A stretch of DNA of 64,000 nt, from contig JAQGDQ010000276.1 of assembly GCA_030141605.1 (NCBI GenBank), positions 124,001 through 188,000 of the forward strand. The letters run 5' to 3'. A model generated the notes under the pieces. It searched no databases and was not told the origin of the DNA. It saw only the letters and a program-made list of their open reading frames with translations. Positions 12,728 to 27,300 of the stretch are shown one piece after another. This stretch comes from Tubiluchus corallicola. Taxonomy: Eukaryota; Priapulida; Priapulimorpha; Priapulimorphida; Tubiluchidae. Made by a program: the position numbers and the translations under genes. Position 1 is the first letter of the stretch. The number at the start of each line of letters is the position of its first letter.

Positions 12728-15700
12728 CACTCCAGCAATTACCGGTACTGTATTTTGAAAACTCCTGCTGTGAGTAACCTGGTATGTACGTGTTGTTAAA
12801 TGCGCCTTATGATTGTCAACCTTGTATAAACTAAAGTCATTGCTATTATGATACGGTAATGTTTTTGTTAGCACTGAATGTTAGTTAATGTTACAGTAAT
12901 CAGTATAATTAATGAGAAATTTTTGTAAATGTCGCTTGGAGAGAATTTTTGAAGCTTAGGATACAGGTTATCTATGTATAATTATCATAAAGTAGAATAA
13001 TTATGTAATTGTTTTTCGTGTACATCTACATTACTGATGAAGTGGAATTTTCGGTTTGAAAATGTTACTGCTTTAAATAGCAACAATCCTGCATTCCATG
13101 TGATTATGCAGCTGCTTTCTGCCTTACAATTCCAAACCATAAAATGCCTTATTTTTTGGATTGATTATACTTATATAAATAGATGGCTCACGACTATTTT
13201 TTTTTACATTTGCAATTTTATATAATATATTGTAGCTAATTAATTAGTTGTGAAATTTTGATCTTATAGATGACCAGTAAATTCACTTGCAATTAAAAAT
13301 GTATTGCAAACATTTTTATTGATATAAAGCCTCACTGTTCAGTTTGACAAGCTTTTGAAACGAATGCATATAATGCTGAGTTTTTGTTATTGTTTCCAGA
13401 ATAAAGTATTCCATTCAGATTTTAGCACAAGTTCAACTTGGGGTTTTGCAGCAGGGCTAATAATGCATTTTGTGCAATTATTGCTGGCAAATGCAAACAC
13501 TAAAAAACTTTTATTGCTCCATTTAGGTTGTCCATGCAGAAGCTACATATTTTGTTAAAAACCATCTAAGGCTAGAACATAGATCAGTCAACACTGGTAT
13601 ATTGTTACCCTTGCATGTTATTCTAATTATGTGCAGGGTTAGTATTGTGCATTTTTTGTAGTTTTTGAACGCAAACACATTTACCTCGTGAATAAATATT
13701 TTTGTCAAACGCAAAAAATGCTGAGACTTTGCAGTACTGGAGAGAAGTGTGTGGTCATATTGTTTTACCCCATGCATTAGTGAAGCTAGTTATGTTGCAA
13801 CACTACGTATAGTATGTTAACTAAATTATTGTGATGCGCTTTGACATTTTGTTAAATAGGTTTGTTATCAATTATTCACCATGGCACTTTTACATTGTCT
13901 GACGTTTTGTTTGTGTGTGATTATTTCATCTGGTATCATTATTAGTGAGCTGACCACTGTACTTATTTATTGTGAGACACTATTATAGCTGCTATTCAGG
14001 TATGATGTTTCTGTATTCATCTAAAAGCCGATTTGATAATTAATGTCTGGCTATTCAATCACTAGATGGATCTGCATGAGCTCGAAGAAACAGGTATACA
14101 CACAGATAGGACATTATTCATATTCATACTTTTAATAATTAGCAAACATTTCTGCAGAAACTGTAATAATTGTTTCCTTAGAAGCGTTTTGCCGTATGGT
14201 TGTATGGTTATTTTTATAAAGTGTAAAGGTATTCCTAATATAGAATTCTTTTCGTACGGAACACTTCTGTTTACTTGAAGGACCATACACATGTCATGTT
14301 TCTTAAATTTTGTCCTAAAAGTATGTGATGTATTTAAAATTGTACTGTAATTAATATATAATATATTATAGCAATTCTTAAAGTTTTAATATTATCGCAT
14401 ATTAATCATGTGACGTCTATATATATATATATATTCAAAACATTCCAGATATTCATTGTATATCATTGTTTATACTATCGTTTTTACTTGGGTAGATCAT
14501 TGGTTGTCATATGATTGTGCAATTATCATTGTGGACCAATTTAAATGTGGACCAGTGACTTTATAAATATCTTATCAGTTATGGCAGCTACTATATTATT
14601 TTGATCTTTATCTGCCGTCCACGTAATTTATGTTAATCATTATTTACCATGAGAAAATAAATATTATATTATGAAACAAACCATAGTGTAAACTGCAAGT
14701 ACCATAACTTGTTGGCTCTTGTTGCTCATTCATCAACGTTTATTTATCTGTGCATTCGAACCGTAGTTTCTATGAGCTATTTTCAATCATTTTTCGCAAT
14801 GATACATGCTCATTGCCATGTTTTGTAATTATCAACTACAAGTGAGTTTAAATGTATATTGTTCTGGGTACACATGGTGATTTATAATTTTAATTAAATT
14901 ATAATTCAGCCTGCTTCCTTCGTCAGAAAATTGTCGTCCAGCTAGCAAATACTTACATTGCTCCTGGTAAATGCATTATTCCGTCCCTTTTCCATTTTTT
15001 TTACAATTATACAAAATTTGGTAGGAGCAGTTCAGCTCTAATCACTGTAGTGACATAATTCTGCCTGTTACAGCAATACAAGAACATTTCACATTAATAG
15101 TTTTACTTGCACATGGCAATTTTAACAAGTGCCCAAAGTTGTTAATAAATTTTTGAAATTCAGTCAAGCCTCTTTTTACTACCTACTTTGGGATTGCAAA
15201 AAAGTTGGGCATTAAGCAAATTTTGCATTATTTTGAGGTGCACACACTTATCATTAGTGCAAAAAATGGTAATATTGATATCTATAGGTGTTTGATTGAT
15301 ATTGTTTTGTAAATTGATCTGATTGCTTATGCATCGACTTTAAAGATGTATTATCAGTTTTTGTTTCTGTGCTCTAACAAATCAGATGAATTGATTGCTA
15401 GAAGTGTGTTAAAAAAGTTTTAACGATAACCAATAATTATGTCCGGTGAGCTTTATACATGAAACATTTATGTCACCCTTTTGTCATCCATTAGTCACAG
15501 CATTAGAGTTTTATAGTAGTGGTGCACGTTCTCTTATTTTTTTGTCTCTTTATGTGCATGTCTCTTTATGTTTCATCCAGGTGCATTTGTCATCATATGA
15601 TAAAATAGTAAATGTAATAAATATTTGTGCAATGTTTTCAAGGCTGACTTTTGCCACTTATGGCACGATTATAGAACACAAAAGTCGATTGACTCGATTC

Positions 15701-16504
15701 CGTATGGCTGGTCATCCCTTAACAACAAATTTTACAAATTACTGTTATTCAATACTGTCAGTAGCTTCATTTTTGCTTTATGCGAATTATCTTTATTCGC
15801 ATTATAATTGTACACATATATATGTATTGTGATTTGTAGTAATTACTGTGCAAAACAGCAACCTGTGTATTTTGCTTAAATAATTACGGTTAGAGTGCCT
15901 TGACAATTACATTCAGAAAACTTTTTTTACTTTTTTGGCAAACTTGTGTAAACATTATTTTGCAATACTGGCTTATGTACGTTTTGCTGAATCTACATAT
16001 AAGTCAGACCTGCAGTGAATGTACGGTAGAGAACTTTGCAGATTTTCTATATATTGTGCCGGTCATAATATCATTACAATTAGATAATAAAACAGAATGT
16101 GAAGAAATCGCCCTTGTATCTTGTTTGTGGAAGTTTCTAAGCACACCACGATACACGTGTTGCAGCTTAGTCAAAAAGATACAGCTGCAAAGAAAATTTG
16201 ATAATGATTATCCTATATTTATCAATTCGCACTTTCATGCTAGCATTGTCACACAACTTTTTCAAAGTTTTGTTTAACAGATTGGCGTTTTGTGATCAAA
16301 ATCATTTACTACAGAAAAACATAAAAGCACATAATAAGAGTACAGATTGCTTGCTTAGACTTTCTGGAGTCTTAAAAGCAGACGTGTGATATCACAACAT
16401 CTACAATACAGAGTTTAGCAAATTGATTTCAGAATCAGCAGTCTATGATAACTATGCCTTAAACACATTACAGCAAGCTTGGCAACAAAGAAAATATTTA
16501 AGTG
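12728..16504. other. GIPC 3' UTR and intergenic DNA
   Basis: The GIPC 3' UTR begins at 12728; its end is not defined. AATAAA hexamers occur at 13400-13405 and 13691-13696, among others. A TA run lies at 14418-14434. Around 15172 a CAGTCAAGCCTC sequence resembles a pogo/Tigger-type transposon end, but no partner end was found. Several open frames of 60-128 codons between 15400 and 16400 show no domain, no splice logic and no family resemblance, and I treat them as chance. Confidence 0.5.
13400..13405 (+). terminator. Candidate poly(A) signal for GIPC
   Basis: AATAAA, about 670 bp after the GIPC stop codon. Other hexamers follow at 13691 and later, and no transcript end can be read from DNA alone. 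Confidence 0.3.
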
Positions 16505-16804
16505 GTCAAAGTGTCCTTTGGAATTGAAAGTAAGCAGTGTTAGGCCTGGTTAGTAAATAGGTGGATGACTGCTAGGAAAACTGCTTCAGGGTGTCATACT
16601 GTCTACAGCTTTCTGCCTCAGTGAGGGAGAATGTATACATATCCAAAATGGCTCATGCTTCTGCTGTTTCACTACCTTAGTTGATTATTCCTTATACTGA
16701 GCAAGATTCCAGCACTCCCACAACCATCCCCAAGCCCTGCTGTTAGATGCTAGATACTGGCTTGCAATGTGCGAAACAGTATAAAAATTAATAATAATAA
16801 TAAC
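16505..16804 (+). repeat. 5S-rRNA-like SINE (SINE3 type) with TAA tail
   Basis: From about 16520 the sequence follows the 3' two thirds of 5S rRNA: GTAAGCAG, then the 13-base run GGCCTGGTTAGTA, then GGATGAC, CTAGGAAAAC and GGGTG ending near 16602. These cover the internal pol III promoter region of 5S genes. About 180 bp of unrelated body and a (TAA)n tail at about 16787-16804 follow, which is the structure of a 5S-derived SINE rather than a 5S gene. Many substitutions show an old copy. Confidence 0.55.
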
Positions 16805-18175
16805 ATGATAATTGGTATAAAATTGAATTTCCAAGATTGGGCTTACAGAGTCGTTGCAAAATAAGTGACATAAAAAAGCGGTCTAAGTTTGTCAACACAG
16901 ACATACGGCTGTGAGCTGATAATATTAATCATTAATTCAGTGTAATATTAAACAGCATTTGCTTTGGTATATACATACTAATATGAGCAACCGTCAATTT
17001 GTAAATACTTCAAAAGTGCTTTGAAAAATGATCAATAAGCACAAATTTTAAGCAATTATAGGTTGAATGCAATAAGAGTATGATATCATAGTGATGCTAG
17101 CTGGGTAGGTAGGTGAATGACTGTATATAAAAATTATAGTTAAGTAATTATTATCGTAAAATAGGTCCTTATCTACAATAGGATTTAACTTAGCTAAAAA
17201 GACAGTAAGAAAAATTTCGGGCCTGTAATGGAAAAAAGATACAACTTGTATTTATATGGTCGTAGCAGAATATCTAAAAATTTAAACTCAACATTATTAC
17301 AACAATAATTTATTTAGGCAAAAGATAAAATGAACTGTATTAATCAAGCAAGTTCATCTGGCCCTAACACAGTTTCGGAAGTTCATTAAATAAATAAGAA
17401 ATGAACAGAATTACAATTATGTTACATATTAAAATTAATGTGTCTTAGGACAAACTATCCAACATCACTTTAATTTTAAAATTATTCATTTTCAAATAAC
17501 ACTGTACATGATATATACAATTATATATTAGAAATATTTTTTTGTTTTACCTCGTGCATTGTATAACATAGCAACTTAACTACTTTAATACCAAACAAAT
17601 AAAATTCTCTTATCTAAATAATCCCACCAAAAATGGTATTAGCAATCAACCAGTGCAATGAAACACTGAGTACAATAAATGAAAATATAGCTAGCAAAAC
17701 AAATTCTTGCAACTGTGGCCTTTTCATCTGAAAAAAATATTGAAGAAAAAGACTTGTAGGAATGTCTAAGTTTGTACCTTATACTAGTAATATACAACTG
17801 ATTATGAAATTCATACTTTAGACTAATACATAAAATAAAAAATAGCTTAATTATCTCTCAGTGTGAAGAAAATGAACGATTCATCTGCAAGCTTCTTTTA
17901 TTCATCAACATGATGTACTTGTTAATATCAATAACTTAGCAAAACTACGTTATTGTATCAGTATCAGTTTTTATAAGTTACTGATCTTATCCAACCACCT
18001 TTCCATTGAACAAAAAAAAGAATCGTAAACTAAGGAACTATTCTAAAAGATGACGCACAGTACCTGGCAACGACTGGTCAATAACTTGCCTTGTATATTT
18101 CAAAGATAGGTCTTAGCTATGATAAGCAAAATTACTAAAGCACGACTGCATAACAAGAATGAATCTAACAGTTAA
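16805..18175. other. Intergenic DNA between convergent GIPC and SARA
   Basis: AT-rich sequence with no coding exon and no repeat boundary that I can define. Confidence 0.5.
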
Positions 18176-18181
18176 TTTATT
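18176..18181 (-). terminator. Candidate poly(A) signal for SARA
   Basis: AATAAA on the minus strand, about 190 bp after the SARA stop codon. It is the first such hexamer downstream of the stop that I noticed. Confidence 0.35.
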
Positions 18182-18199
18182 CAAGAAATTGATGGAGCA

Positions 18200-18270
18200 A
18201 ATTGTATACCAGTCAGGTCTCCGGTATTTACAATTTAAAATCTTGTGCTCTACCTTTGAGCCATGAACTC
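18200..18270 (-). repeat. tRNA-Lys(UUU)-like SINE head in SARA 3' UTR
   Basis: On the minus strand, TGGCTCAAAGGTAGAGC fits the pol III A box and folds as a D arm (GCTC/GAGC). It is followed by a stem with the loop ATTTTAA (anticodon TTT) and a weak T-arm-like hairpin. The 3' acceptor side does not pair with the 5' side, so this is not a functional tRNA gene. It lies 100 bp after the SARA stop codon in the sense orientation. A tRNA-derived SINE head is the likely explanation. Confidence 0.45.
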
Positions 18271-18370
18271 GTCTGTTTATCAGTTCTCACAAAACGCAAA
18301 GGGGGATATGGTGTTTGGATGCATTGGGTGCTTATTGTAATAAAATACTGATAGTCATACCGTTTTGTAC

Positions 18371-21300
18371 TTAGTCTAAGATGTGGAAGATGAGTTCAAG
18401 AGTGATTGGACCATCCTGATTCTGTGATGCAGCTTGATGAATTACTGGTATTAGATGTGTGTCCAACTCATTCATATATTCTGGCGGCAGTTTTTTACCA
18501 TTGGCACCTACATCATACCCAACCTAACAAAAAAAACAATTATGAATGTTATACTTCACACATTAACTTAAAAAATGAAAAAAACTTGCACATAAAGTCT
18601 ACAGTTCATAAAGTCTACAGTTCTTTTTTTAATAAAGTGTCAATTTCTAATACTAGTCACTACAAATCATAAGTAACACAACAAATGTTTCTTGGTCCTT
18701 CTTTTGGAAAAAAGGTAACATGAAATGTTGTTCATTATGCGTCACTTTTCCTGTTAATACGGGTTGAGTTTGCAACTTTGTTGAACATTTTTATCATCTA
18801 CTGAGCATTAATTAAACTTAGATCTCAGATAACTTATTCAAACTTACTGTCAAACTTGTGTGAGATACGTCTCGAGTGATGGCAGTCATTATTTATATGT
18901 GAACATAAAATCGGTAAATGCACAACGAAAGCAACCACACAGCTTAAGAGTACAATATGCACTGAAATCTGAATTACAAAAAACCAATCCTAGTTTCTAA
19001 AACAATAATTTGTTGTTTCTCACTTTTCGAAAAAAAAACGTATCACTTATAACATGCTATTAGTCATCATTGTCAATATGTAACAGCACTGCAAATCAGA
19101 TTAATATTTACTTAGATCAAGAAGATTTTACGAATATAATTTGTGAAAAAAACTTACACTCTCGCTATCAATAGCAACACGTAGACCAACTGTTGTTATG
19201 CCTCCATCCTTTAACTTATCTAACTGCTCAGACAAGGCAATACAACAGGCTCTAGCGAGGGTCTCAGCCAACCGATTTAAATCAACTGGATCTGTCCTGT
19301 ACAGCAGAAACAATAAAATGGGAATATGTATGATAAACATTTGGATTACCATATTGCCAGGATTTGAATTTTTATTTTTTTAAATAGATCACCTTAAACA
19401 AGATAAGCCGTCAGATGTGGTTAGGTAAAGTCTGCTTTTACCTAAGGTAAGTCTGATTAGGTAAAGAGGTTAAGTAAGCTGTCAGAATGTGAAAATATGA
19501 GTACAGGTCCAGAAATACTGAATTCCAAATTTCTTACAGCTATTTTGCTAATGATGGTTGAAATTTTGTAAATAAACAGACTTGTGTAATTTAGAAATGT
19601 AAACTTTATTTTCTTTTTTATTAATTCACTTTATAAATTAATATTTTTTAAAAATAACTGCATAGGAATTTAGGTTTACTTTGTTTTTAAAAATCATTAA
19701 AAGCCTTTACAGCTCACACCAAGCTGTTGACTCATACTTTTATATACTAGCAACACTACATTTGTCAGTTAATAGATATTCAGTGGGTCAAAACACGTCC
19801 GTCCTATTATGTGTCTATTAAGCAGTGCCTACTGTATAAGTGTAGTGTAGATTACATTGATGCACCAATTATTATTGCAACATTGCACTTAAAACACAAA
19901 ACTGATGTCGTTAAACTATGCGAAGAAGAACTTTGCCAATAATATAAAAACCTCAAGCTGAATACTGCTAATACAAATTTACCAAACCTTATACCATAAT
20001 AAGGATGCTTACTGATGCAATCACTTTTAGGAACCACAATTGAAAAAGTAGATGATATAAATGTGTATGGCAAGCTTTAATAATTAATAACTACAAATAA
20101 TAAATAAAAATGTGATTGTGCTGTTTTTCCAAATGATAATCATCTGGACAATTACACCATCAGTAAGCATTGTTAATCAAGATCAAAACAAAGTGTTATG
20201 AATGATTAGTAATAGACAATGTAAAATCCCACTAATTATAAAAGACTACAAATTCACTTTACATTCACATGCATACAAAAGGCTAAACCTCAGAGAAACA
20301 CATGCGCATCATGCTTTAGTACCCATTTTACAATTAAATAAAAAACAACTCCTTTCAAGTTTATCAGCAGTTTGCCGTGTTATTATGACCTGCAATTATT
20401 TGTCAAAAAACTACTCTGCAGACTGAAATCCACAAATACAAATGAATAAAAAAAACTGTATAAAAACATACTAAAAACTATATGAACAATTTAAACATAA
20501 TTACGATGCAATGATACAAGTTCTTGGAAAGGAGTTGGGAATTTCTTGCTAAGCCATGCACACTAAAAACTATGAAGAGAATAATGAAAAGTATCACACA
20601 CTGAATTAAGTGTTAATGCATTTTGACCCACAGTTGATAAGAAGACAGTAATTGTGAAAGAAGACAGCATTTTCAACTTACCAACTGCAGATGAGCAAAA
20701 AAAAGAAAAATAGTATTTATATTAATAATTGTAAAACTGTCATCAATAATATTAAAAGTCATGTTTAAAACACAAAAATCCATGTGTCAAAATGTTCAAA
20801 CAATAATAAACAATTTCATAATTCTGGTACACAAGCTAATGTACTGCATAATTTTTCAAAAAAGAACAATAATTACCAGCTGAATAAACCATATTTAAAA
20901 GCTGTGAAAGAAATATTACCTTCTGGTATTCCCATCAGGCACATTTGATAAAAAAACTTCTGTCCAGCGAATAATACGTGAAGCACCCATGTAGTCCGTA
21001 CTGTTATGTATACGTAGACTAGTAATCCCATCCATTAACTGATGATCTATTGGGCTTTTAACCCTAAAACACAAAAAACAATAACAAATTAGGGAGGTCT
21101 CAAAAAATGACTAACACTCCTGTATTGAAAAAAAAGCAATACATAAAAACTGACTTCAAAAGTTAGTGGGTCTGTCACTCATGGATAACCTGTATAAAAT
21201 CGACCAATGACATACATAAATCAAATAAAAGTTTAACATTTATAATAATTTAATAAAAAACTAATAGGACTAACTGAAAGTTATCAAGCAGGTAAGCAAG

Positions 21301-24300
21301 AGACCAATAACTTTTCTCCTTCACTGAATATAATGATTTAAATAAAACAAATTCTTGAACAAAAAAAATGAGCAAGTTATTGCAAGTTATATTTACCCAA
21401 TGTTTACATCCTTATCATCATCAACCCAACACACCTCAACAACTTCGTCAGGCTGGCTAGCACCGATCGCACCACAACCTAAAATACAATGGACTGATTA
21501 ATGTACTTGATCAAATTTACATTGTTCATCTTAAATAATAATGTAGAACTGACACCTTATTACACATCTGCAACAGTATAATGACTGCTCGATACTAGGG
21601 CAGTAGTAGCAGCATTTGAAAAGCTGCAAGTGTTCACACTAGCAAAAAGGAAGTCGATGTACCACCATTATTGTGCTAATATAAAATAGTGCCACATACC
21701 AATAGTATAACCTTTCATCTCCTTTAGTAATGATTTCAGCATTGCCATGTCTTCTGGAACTATTTGTACCATTAGACCATCCTCAACAATACTTGACTTT
21801 GCAGTTAAACCAGAAGCTGGTTTGAGAGCTCCATTAAATACCACAAAACTCGCACCAGTAACTGAAAATAAAAGCTTATACTAGCAACAATTACCAAGAA
21901 AAAACTATAGTGAACCACGTGATTCTCAAAAACTAAAATAGAAGTTCATCAAATTGAAGGTTCTGCATTAACTTTTATATCTAAAAGGAATGATCCGCCT
22001 TTTCTTTATATAATCACATTGGTGACTTCAGTTTACAATAGCTTCCACGTTCTTAGTTTCCGTCAATGTCCTGCAGGAACTAACCTTTTCGAGGTTTATT
22101 TTGGATATTGATTGCTTGTGTCTGGTAATTGCCATCGTCGTTTTGAATGCAAACTAGATGAGAATCTGCCTCCTTGCTGAAGCATGATGAAAGTGCCATC
22201 ACGTGGTCATTGCTATTATTAACCACCTTTATAATCTAAAACAAACATCTCTGTCACTTTCAGTCAAATATGTGAATCCTGATTTACGCATTCAACAACA
22301 CGATATCATAATTCATATTAGGTGGTTTTTGATTCATTATTTTTTACCATATGGTGGTATGGTGGTATTGTATCACCATACAGTTAAACACAATGCCCAA
22401 CAGCAGGTTCTACCCTATTTTATGTTCTACTAAAAACTGACAAAGAAAATGTCTATCTGCCCTCTTCCCATTTTACTTGTTTGGGTATCCATATCACATT
22501 TCAAAAGTTGTTAAAAAAAATTCAATGAAAGCTTGTCAAGGTGACGGCTATGGAACAAAGTAAAGTTAGCCAGATTCTAAAAGAAAAGCCAGATTTTGTG
22601 AAAAAGCAAGTTATCAATCAAGTAAAATTTGATTAGACTTTGGCAAAGAAGGAATAAAAGAAGAAAAATCAAATAAAAGAAGAAAAATAAGGAACAACAG
22701 AGCTTTTATTAGTCGAATAAGTTTTTGAAGGGAAAAGAAATACATTTCAGTGAATCTCCAAAACAGTTTTGTTTTACAAGTGTGAATGTTTTTATTAACT
22801 TTATAAAACTCGGAACAATATAAATATTGGTGATGAAAGTCCTGCCTCGTATGAACTTCTTAGACTAACCATATTTATTCCACAATTTTGGAAATATAAT
22901 CAAATTGAAACAAATTTTAGTTTATTAGGTCTAATCTCAGTAAAAAATCATGAAAATGTTCCTTTGCATGGTTGTCAAAAAATGAAAACTCTCATCTTTT
23001 TATATTAGTTCCTCAGCAATAAGTTATCAGCTGACAGTCTTATAAACATCACCTCATTGTATCGATTTCGTGGAAAGTTGATGTATGTTTTTCTGTCCTC
23101 CATGTGTATGGTTATGCCTTTTACTTGTGGCAACATGTAGCAGTAATTTCTCAAGTCCTAAAAACACAAGTTAATAAATTTAGTGAAAAGGAATAACAAA
23201 GCCCATGCAAAGTAGTAAAATTCTATGTCCTATCAGTCAGATTTCCATTAATCTAATAATGCATTGTCGCTTTCTGTATCGCCTCTAAATCGTAGTAAGT
23301 GAAAATTGTTCCACAAATCGATAAATGTGTTACCAAGTTTATAACTATGGCTGTTATCTCATGAATAAAGCATCTTGTTAGAAGAAATAATTCTATGTCA
23401 CTATGTTATAACTATGTCATAATAACATTGTCACCACAACAAGCAAATCAATAGTATGTGTCTTGCCTTAACGAAATGGTAGGCATAAAGCAGCAAACTA
23501 ATGCAAAAACCTACTATATGTAGAAACAGGTATTCCTTCATTGTCAAGTACTGTTAAGCAGTATCAGACAAAATCTTTTAAATCATTTAGGCATAAATTA
23601 GAGACTTATTGCTGAACAAGGTGAAAGGGTTAAAAGAACATCAGAGAACTCCTATGAATTCTGTGAATCTGAGGAGTGAGTTGTATAAAAGAGCATGTAA
23701 GACTATCTCATCAATGTGTGAGAGTTAATTAAGTAATGTAATTAAGAGAAATCCAAACATCACAGTAGATACAGTTTATGATAATAATGCAGTTTTACAC
23801 GGAAAACACAGGACTGCTGCATCAAGAATAAGTAGATGCAGCAAGTGTGTGGTGCAGTAGGAACCCATATGAGGAAAGATTGTGTGTTTGCATGCAAAAC
23901 TGTGCAAAATGAACATGTGCTGTTAGAATGTTCATATACTCAGTGATTTATATCTTGAGAATTTAATGGACTAGCTAACCTATTAAAAGAGACAAAATGC
24001 TTTGTTTACTTAGTTCATCAAGTGTTAGTTATCTTTAAATAATTGTGTTATACTTGTGGAACTATTTTTTCTTATACTTACATGTATAGTTGTATACTAT
24101 ATGGTATGATGATGGGCAACTTTTACTATGGTGATGCGCAAATGTTTGTCAGTGACTGTAAAATTTTGCAAAAGTGTCAATAAACCAATTAACTGACCTA
24201 CACACTTATTGTAGATTATGTATTCGTGGGAACACTAATGTTACACAAATAGAAAGAATCAAATTTGTGAGATTATATATCAGATACAAAATGACTGATG

Positions 24301-27300
24301 AATTAGGCGATGTTATTAAACAATTTAGAATTATTAATATGTCTTTACACATATACTCACTGCTAAAATATTCATTATTGTGTGGCCCACTTCGCCATAC
24401 ACAGGTTTTCGAAATCTAACGCTTATCAATGGACAGGGATAGTCTGAAAAAATAATCACAATACATTGAATCAGTAAAACTACCAAAAAACCATGTTATT
24501 TTTCCCTTGACTGTTATCGTCAGTTAGCAAACAAGTAACAGAGGCAAGAAAAACAAATGACTCAAAATAATAATTATTTTTATCAAATTTATCAAGTCTG
24601 CACATATAAGCATTAGAATAATGGTATACAATTGTGACTTAAAAAAACTAAAACTTTCAGACTTCTTGTTACACTTTCACAAACAAATTATAATTTGCAA
24701 AGTCTGGTAACAAGAAGTAACAAATTCGTGATGCAACAAATCTTCTGTCTGCAAATGTGGTAATGTTAAGCCATACTTACATCTAAATTCAGCTCCTAGA
24801 CGTAACATTAACCTTATGGGAAAAACCTTCACCCAAGGTATCTCCCACTTTTGTAACAAAACAGCAAAAATGTAAGGCGGCTCAGGTAAAACCAATTTGT
24901 GCAGACATTGGAATGTTGAGCGTATATAAAGGAATCCACAGTGATCTCGGGACTCCAGGAATGGCGTATCCAGGATAGTGTGACCCATGTGATGGACTCT
25001 TTTGCCTAAATTAATCACAGAATCATGAAAAAACTTTCTCTCCAGCCAGCGTTGAGTTGCTTTTTACAAAATTATTAATAACATATACAAGCATAATCAT
25101 GAAGTCTTCAACTTTAACAAAATTTATTTTTAGTCTGTTCTCAAAGCAGCACAGAACTACAAAAGATTTATACAACTGTCTATTAACATGTTACACACCA
25201 TACCAATTTATGAAACATTGTTTCATCAATTTTACAATGTAAAACCTGAATGCAGCAAAAACATTTCTGCACTTCATTTGATTGAATAAACATTGACCAA
25301 CAATTAATCAATCGAATGCTACACCACAATACGATTTTTGATGACAGATTACAGCACGTAAAAGCCTTGTGTCTTTTTACGCAAAACTGAACCAGAATCT
25401 GGTGGTCTGCGAGTTGTTACATGGCCATGAGATAGTACAGAGTCGTGGGGGCAAGTCAAATAAATTGACACAAATAAAAGTAATTGAATAACATTACCTT
25501 TGCTGGCATCTAGGTAAATATTACTGAAGTACATAAAAATGTCTCGGGGAATCTCTTCGTTAGGCAGAGCTTCCAGGATGACTACAATCTCATCCTGACC
25601 AACTGTGCACATGCCTCGGCTAGTGAAACACCAGCACACCATGTTAACACAGCAGTCCACTAAAAAAACAAAATTTAAAAAATGAATATTTTCTTTTAGC
25701 ACATAGAGGAGAAACAAAAGTAGAGTTGCAAACTTTTCTCAAAATTTGTTTAAAGAAATGAATGTCATGATTCAGACCAGAAAAGAAGGCCTACATTGCT
25801 TCTAGCAAGACAGTTTCTCTCTAAAGCTCTTCAGTCAACTATACAGTTCAAGTGCAGCTATTCAATTCAAACTTCTTTCAGATTTTCATAATAAAAGTGA
25901 TCTTTGAGATAGCATAGAGCAGATAGTTAGTATACTGGCAATATAATGATACTAAGTATTGATTTTTTGTACATGACTGCATACTAGCCTATATGCAGGC
26001 ATTTAAAATAAATTATATTAACTGCTGACAAAAATTGAGAAATTGTATTGTCTCTGTCTGACATCACTATCAGACTTCTTTTGATTTTCTTCTTATTTTC
26101 CAAGCATAAAATAAGTAATTTTGAGTTAGTCCTAAGGGCTCTCCATAATATGCACTTACCGTGCAAATATTTTCATATATTTTAACCTAAAAGGATGTTT
26201 CACTCATTCAGTCCATTTGAAAAAGTTGACAGGTTCAACAAAACGTCATAGATAAAATAAATGACTATCAGCAAACATAAGGGATATATTCTGCCCACCA
26301 CAAATGTTAACAGTTAAACAAGTTGTACTGCATTATCTGCAAACTTGGGTAATCACTTAGGAAAACTCTTGTAATCAATTTGCTAACAAGAAATAATTTA
26401 ATCTTTAAACACACAACTGCTTTTCAAAAACCTCTAAAACAAAACGATGGAATGAAATTTGGCACAAAAGAACGTTGTTACAAACAACCATTTTTAAATT
26501 AAAAAAACAATGAAACAAACGAATGTAATAATTATATTTTAAACACAAAAAGCATAACATAAAAACCTAATCTACCTAATTAGAGTAAACTAAAATGCTT
26601 AAAATTATCGTAGAAATTACTACAAATAATAGAATGACCAGTAACACTAAACAATATAGCTGTACTCACAAGACACCATTTTAACGAGCACTTTGAGATT
26701 TTTGTTGATTAGAAATTGTACTGGCTCAGCAGATTCATCTGAAACAGAAATAGTAGCTCTATAAAAACAAACTGTTTTGGGGGCATGTTAATAAATCACT
26801 TTAGTGATGACCACATACGACGTAACTATAGTTACCACATTTAGCTACGAAATATAGCATACAAAGAACGAAAAGAAAATAGTGTACCTTTTACTGAGGC
26901 AATGACAGTGTCTGAATCAGGATTATGCTCTAGCAGTATGTCTGCAATATAAAAATTAAAACATTTAATATAGCAAAAAGAAAATGAAATCTGATCATTC
27001 GATCTACTATTTGGCCCCACTAACTATGTGCAATCAATGAAAACGAAAATTAGTAATAACATAATTTATTTATAACATGTTATCCCCTGTGTATATGCAT
27101 ATTTCCTATTTTAAAAGTATCAAATCTTATTTCAGATACAGCCCAGGGTTCCTTATTACGACGGATATTATTTTTACTGTACATAAATAAGTTGCCTGAC
27201 AATTTAAACTCTGTCTTTCTCAAGTTATACGCTGATGATGTTAAACTGTTCATAACAACTGACTGTAGTCAAGTGCCAAGCTTTGTTAATTCTTACAAAT

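Noticed and set aside
15446-16389. Cluster of open frames of 60-128 codons on the + strand
   Set aside because: Low-complexity composition, no domain, no splice-site logic and overlap of several frames in AT-rich DNA; best explained by chance.
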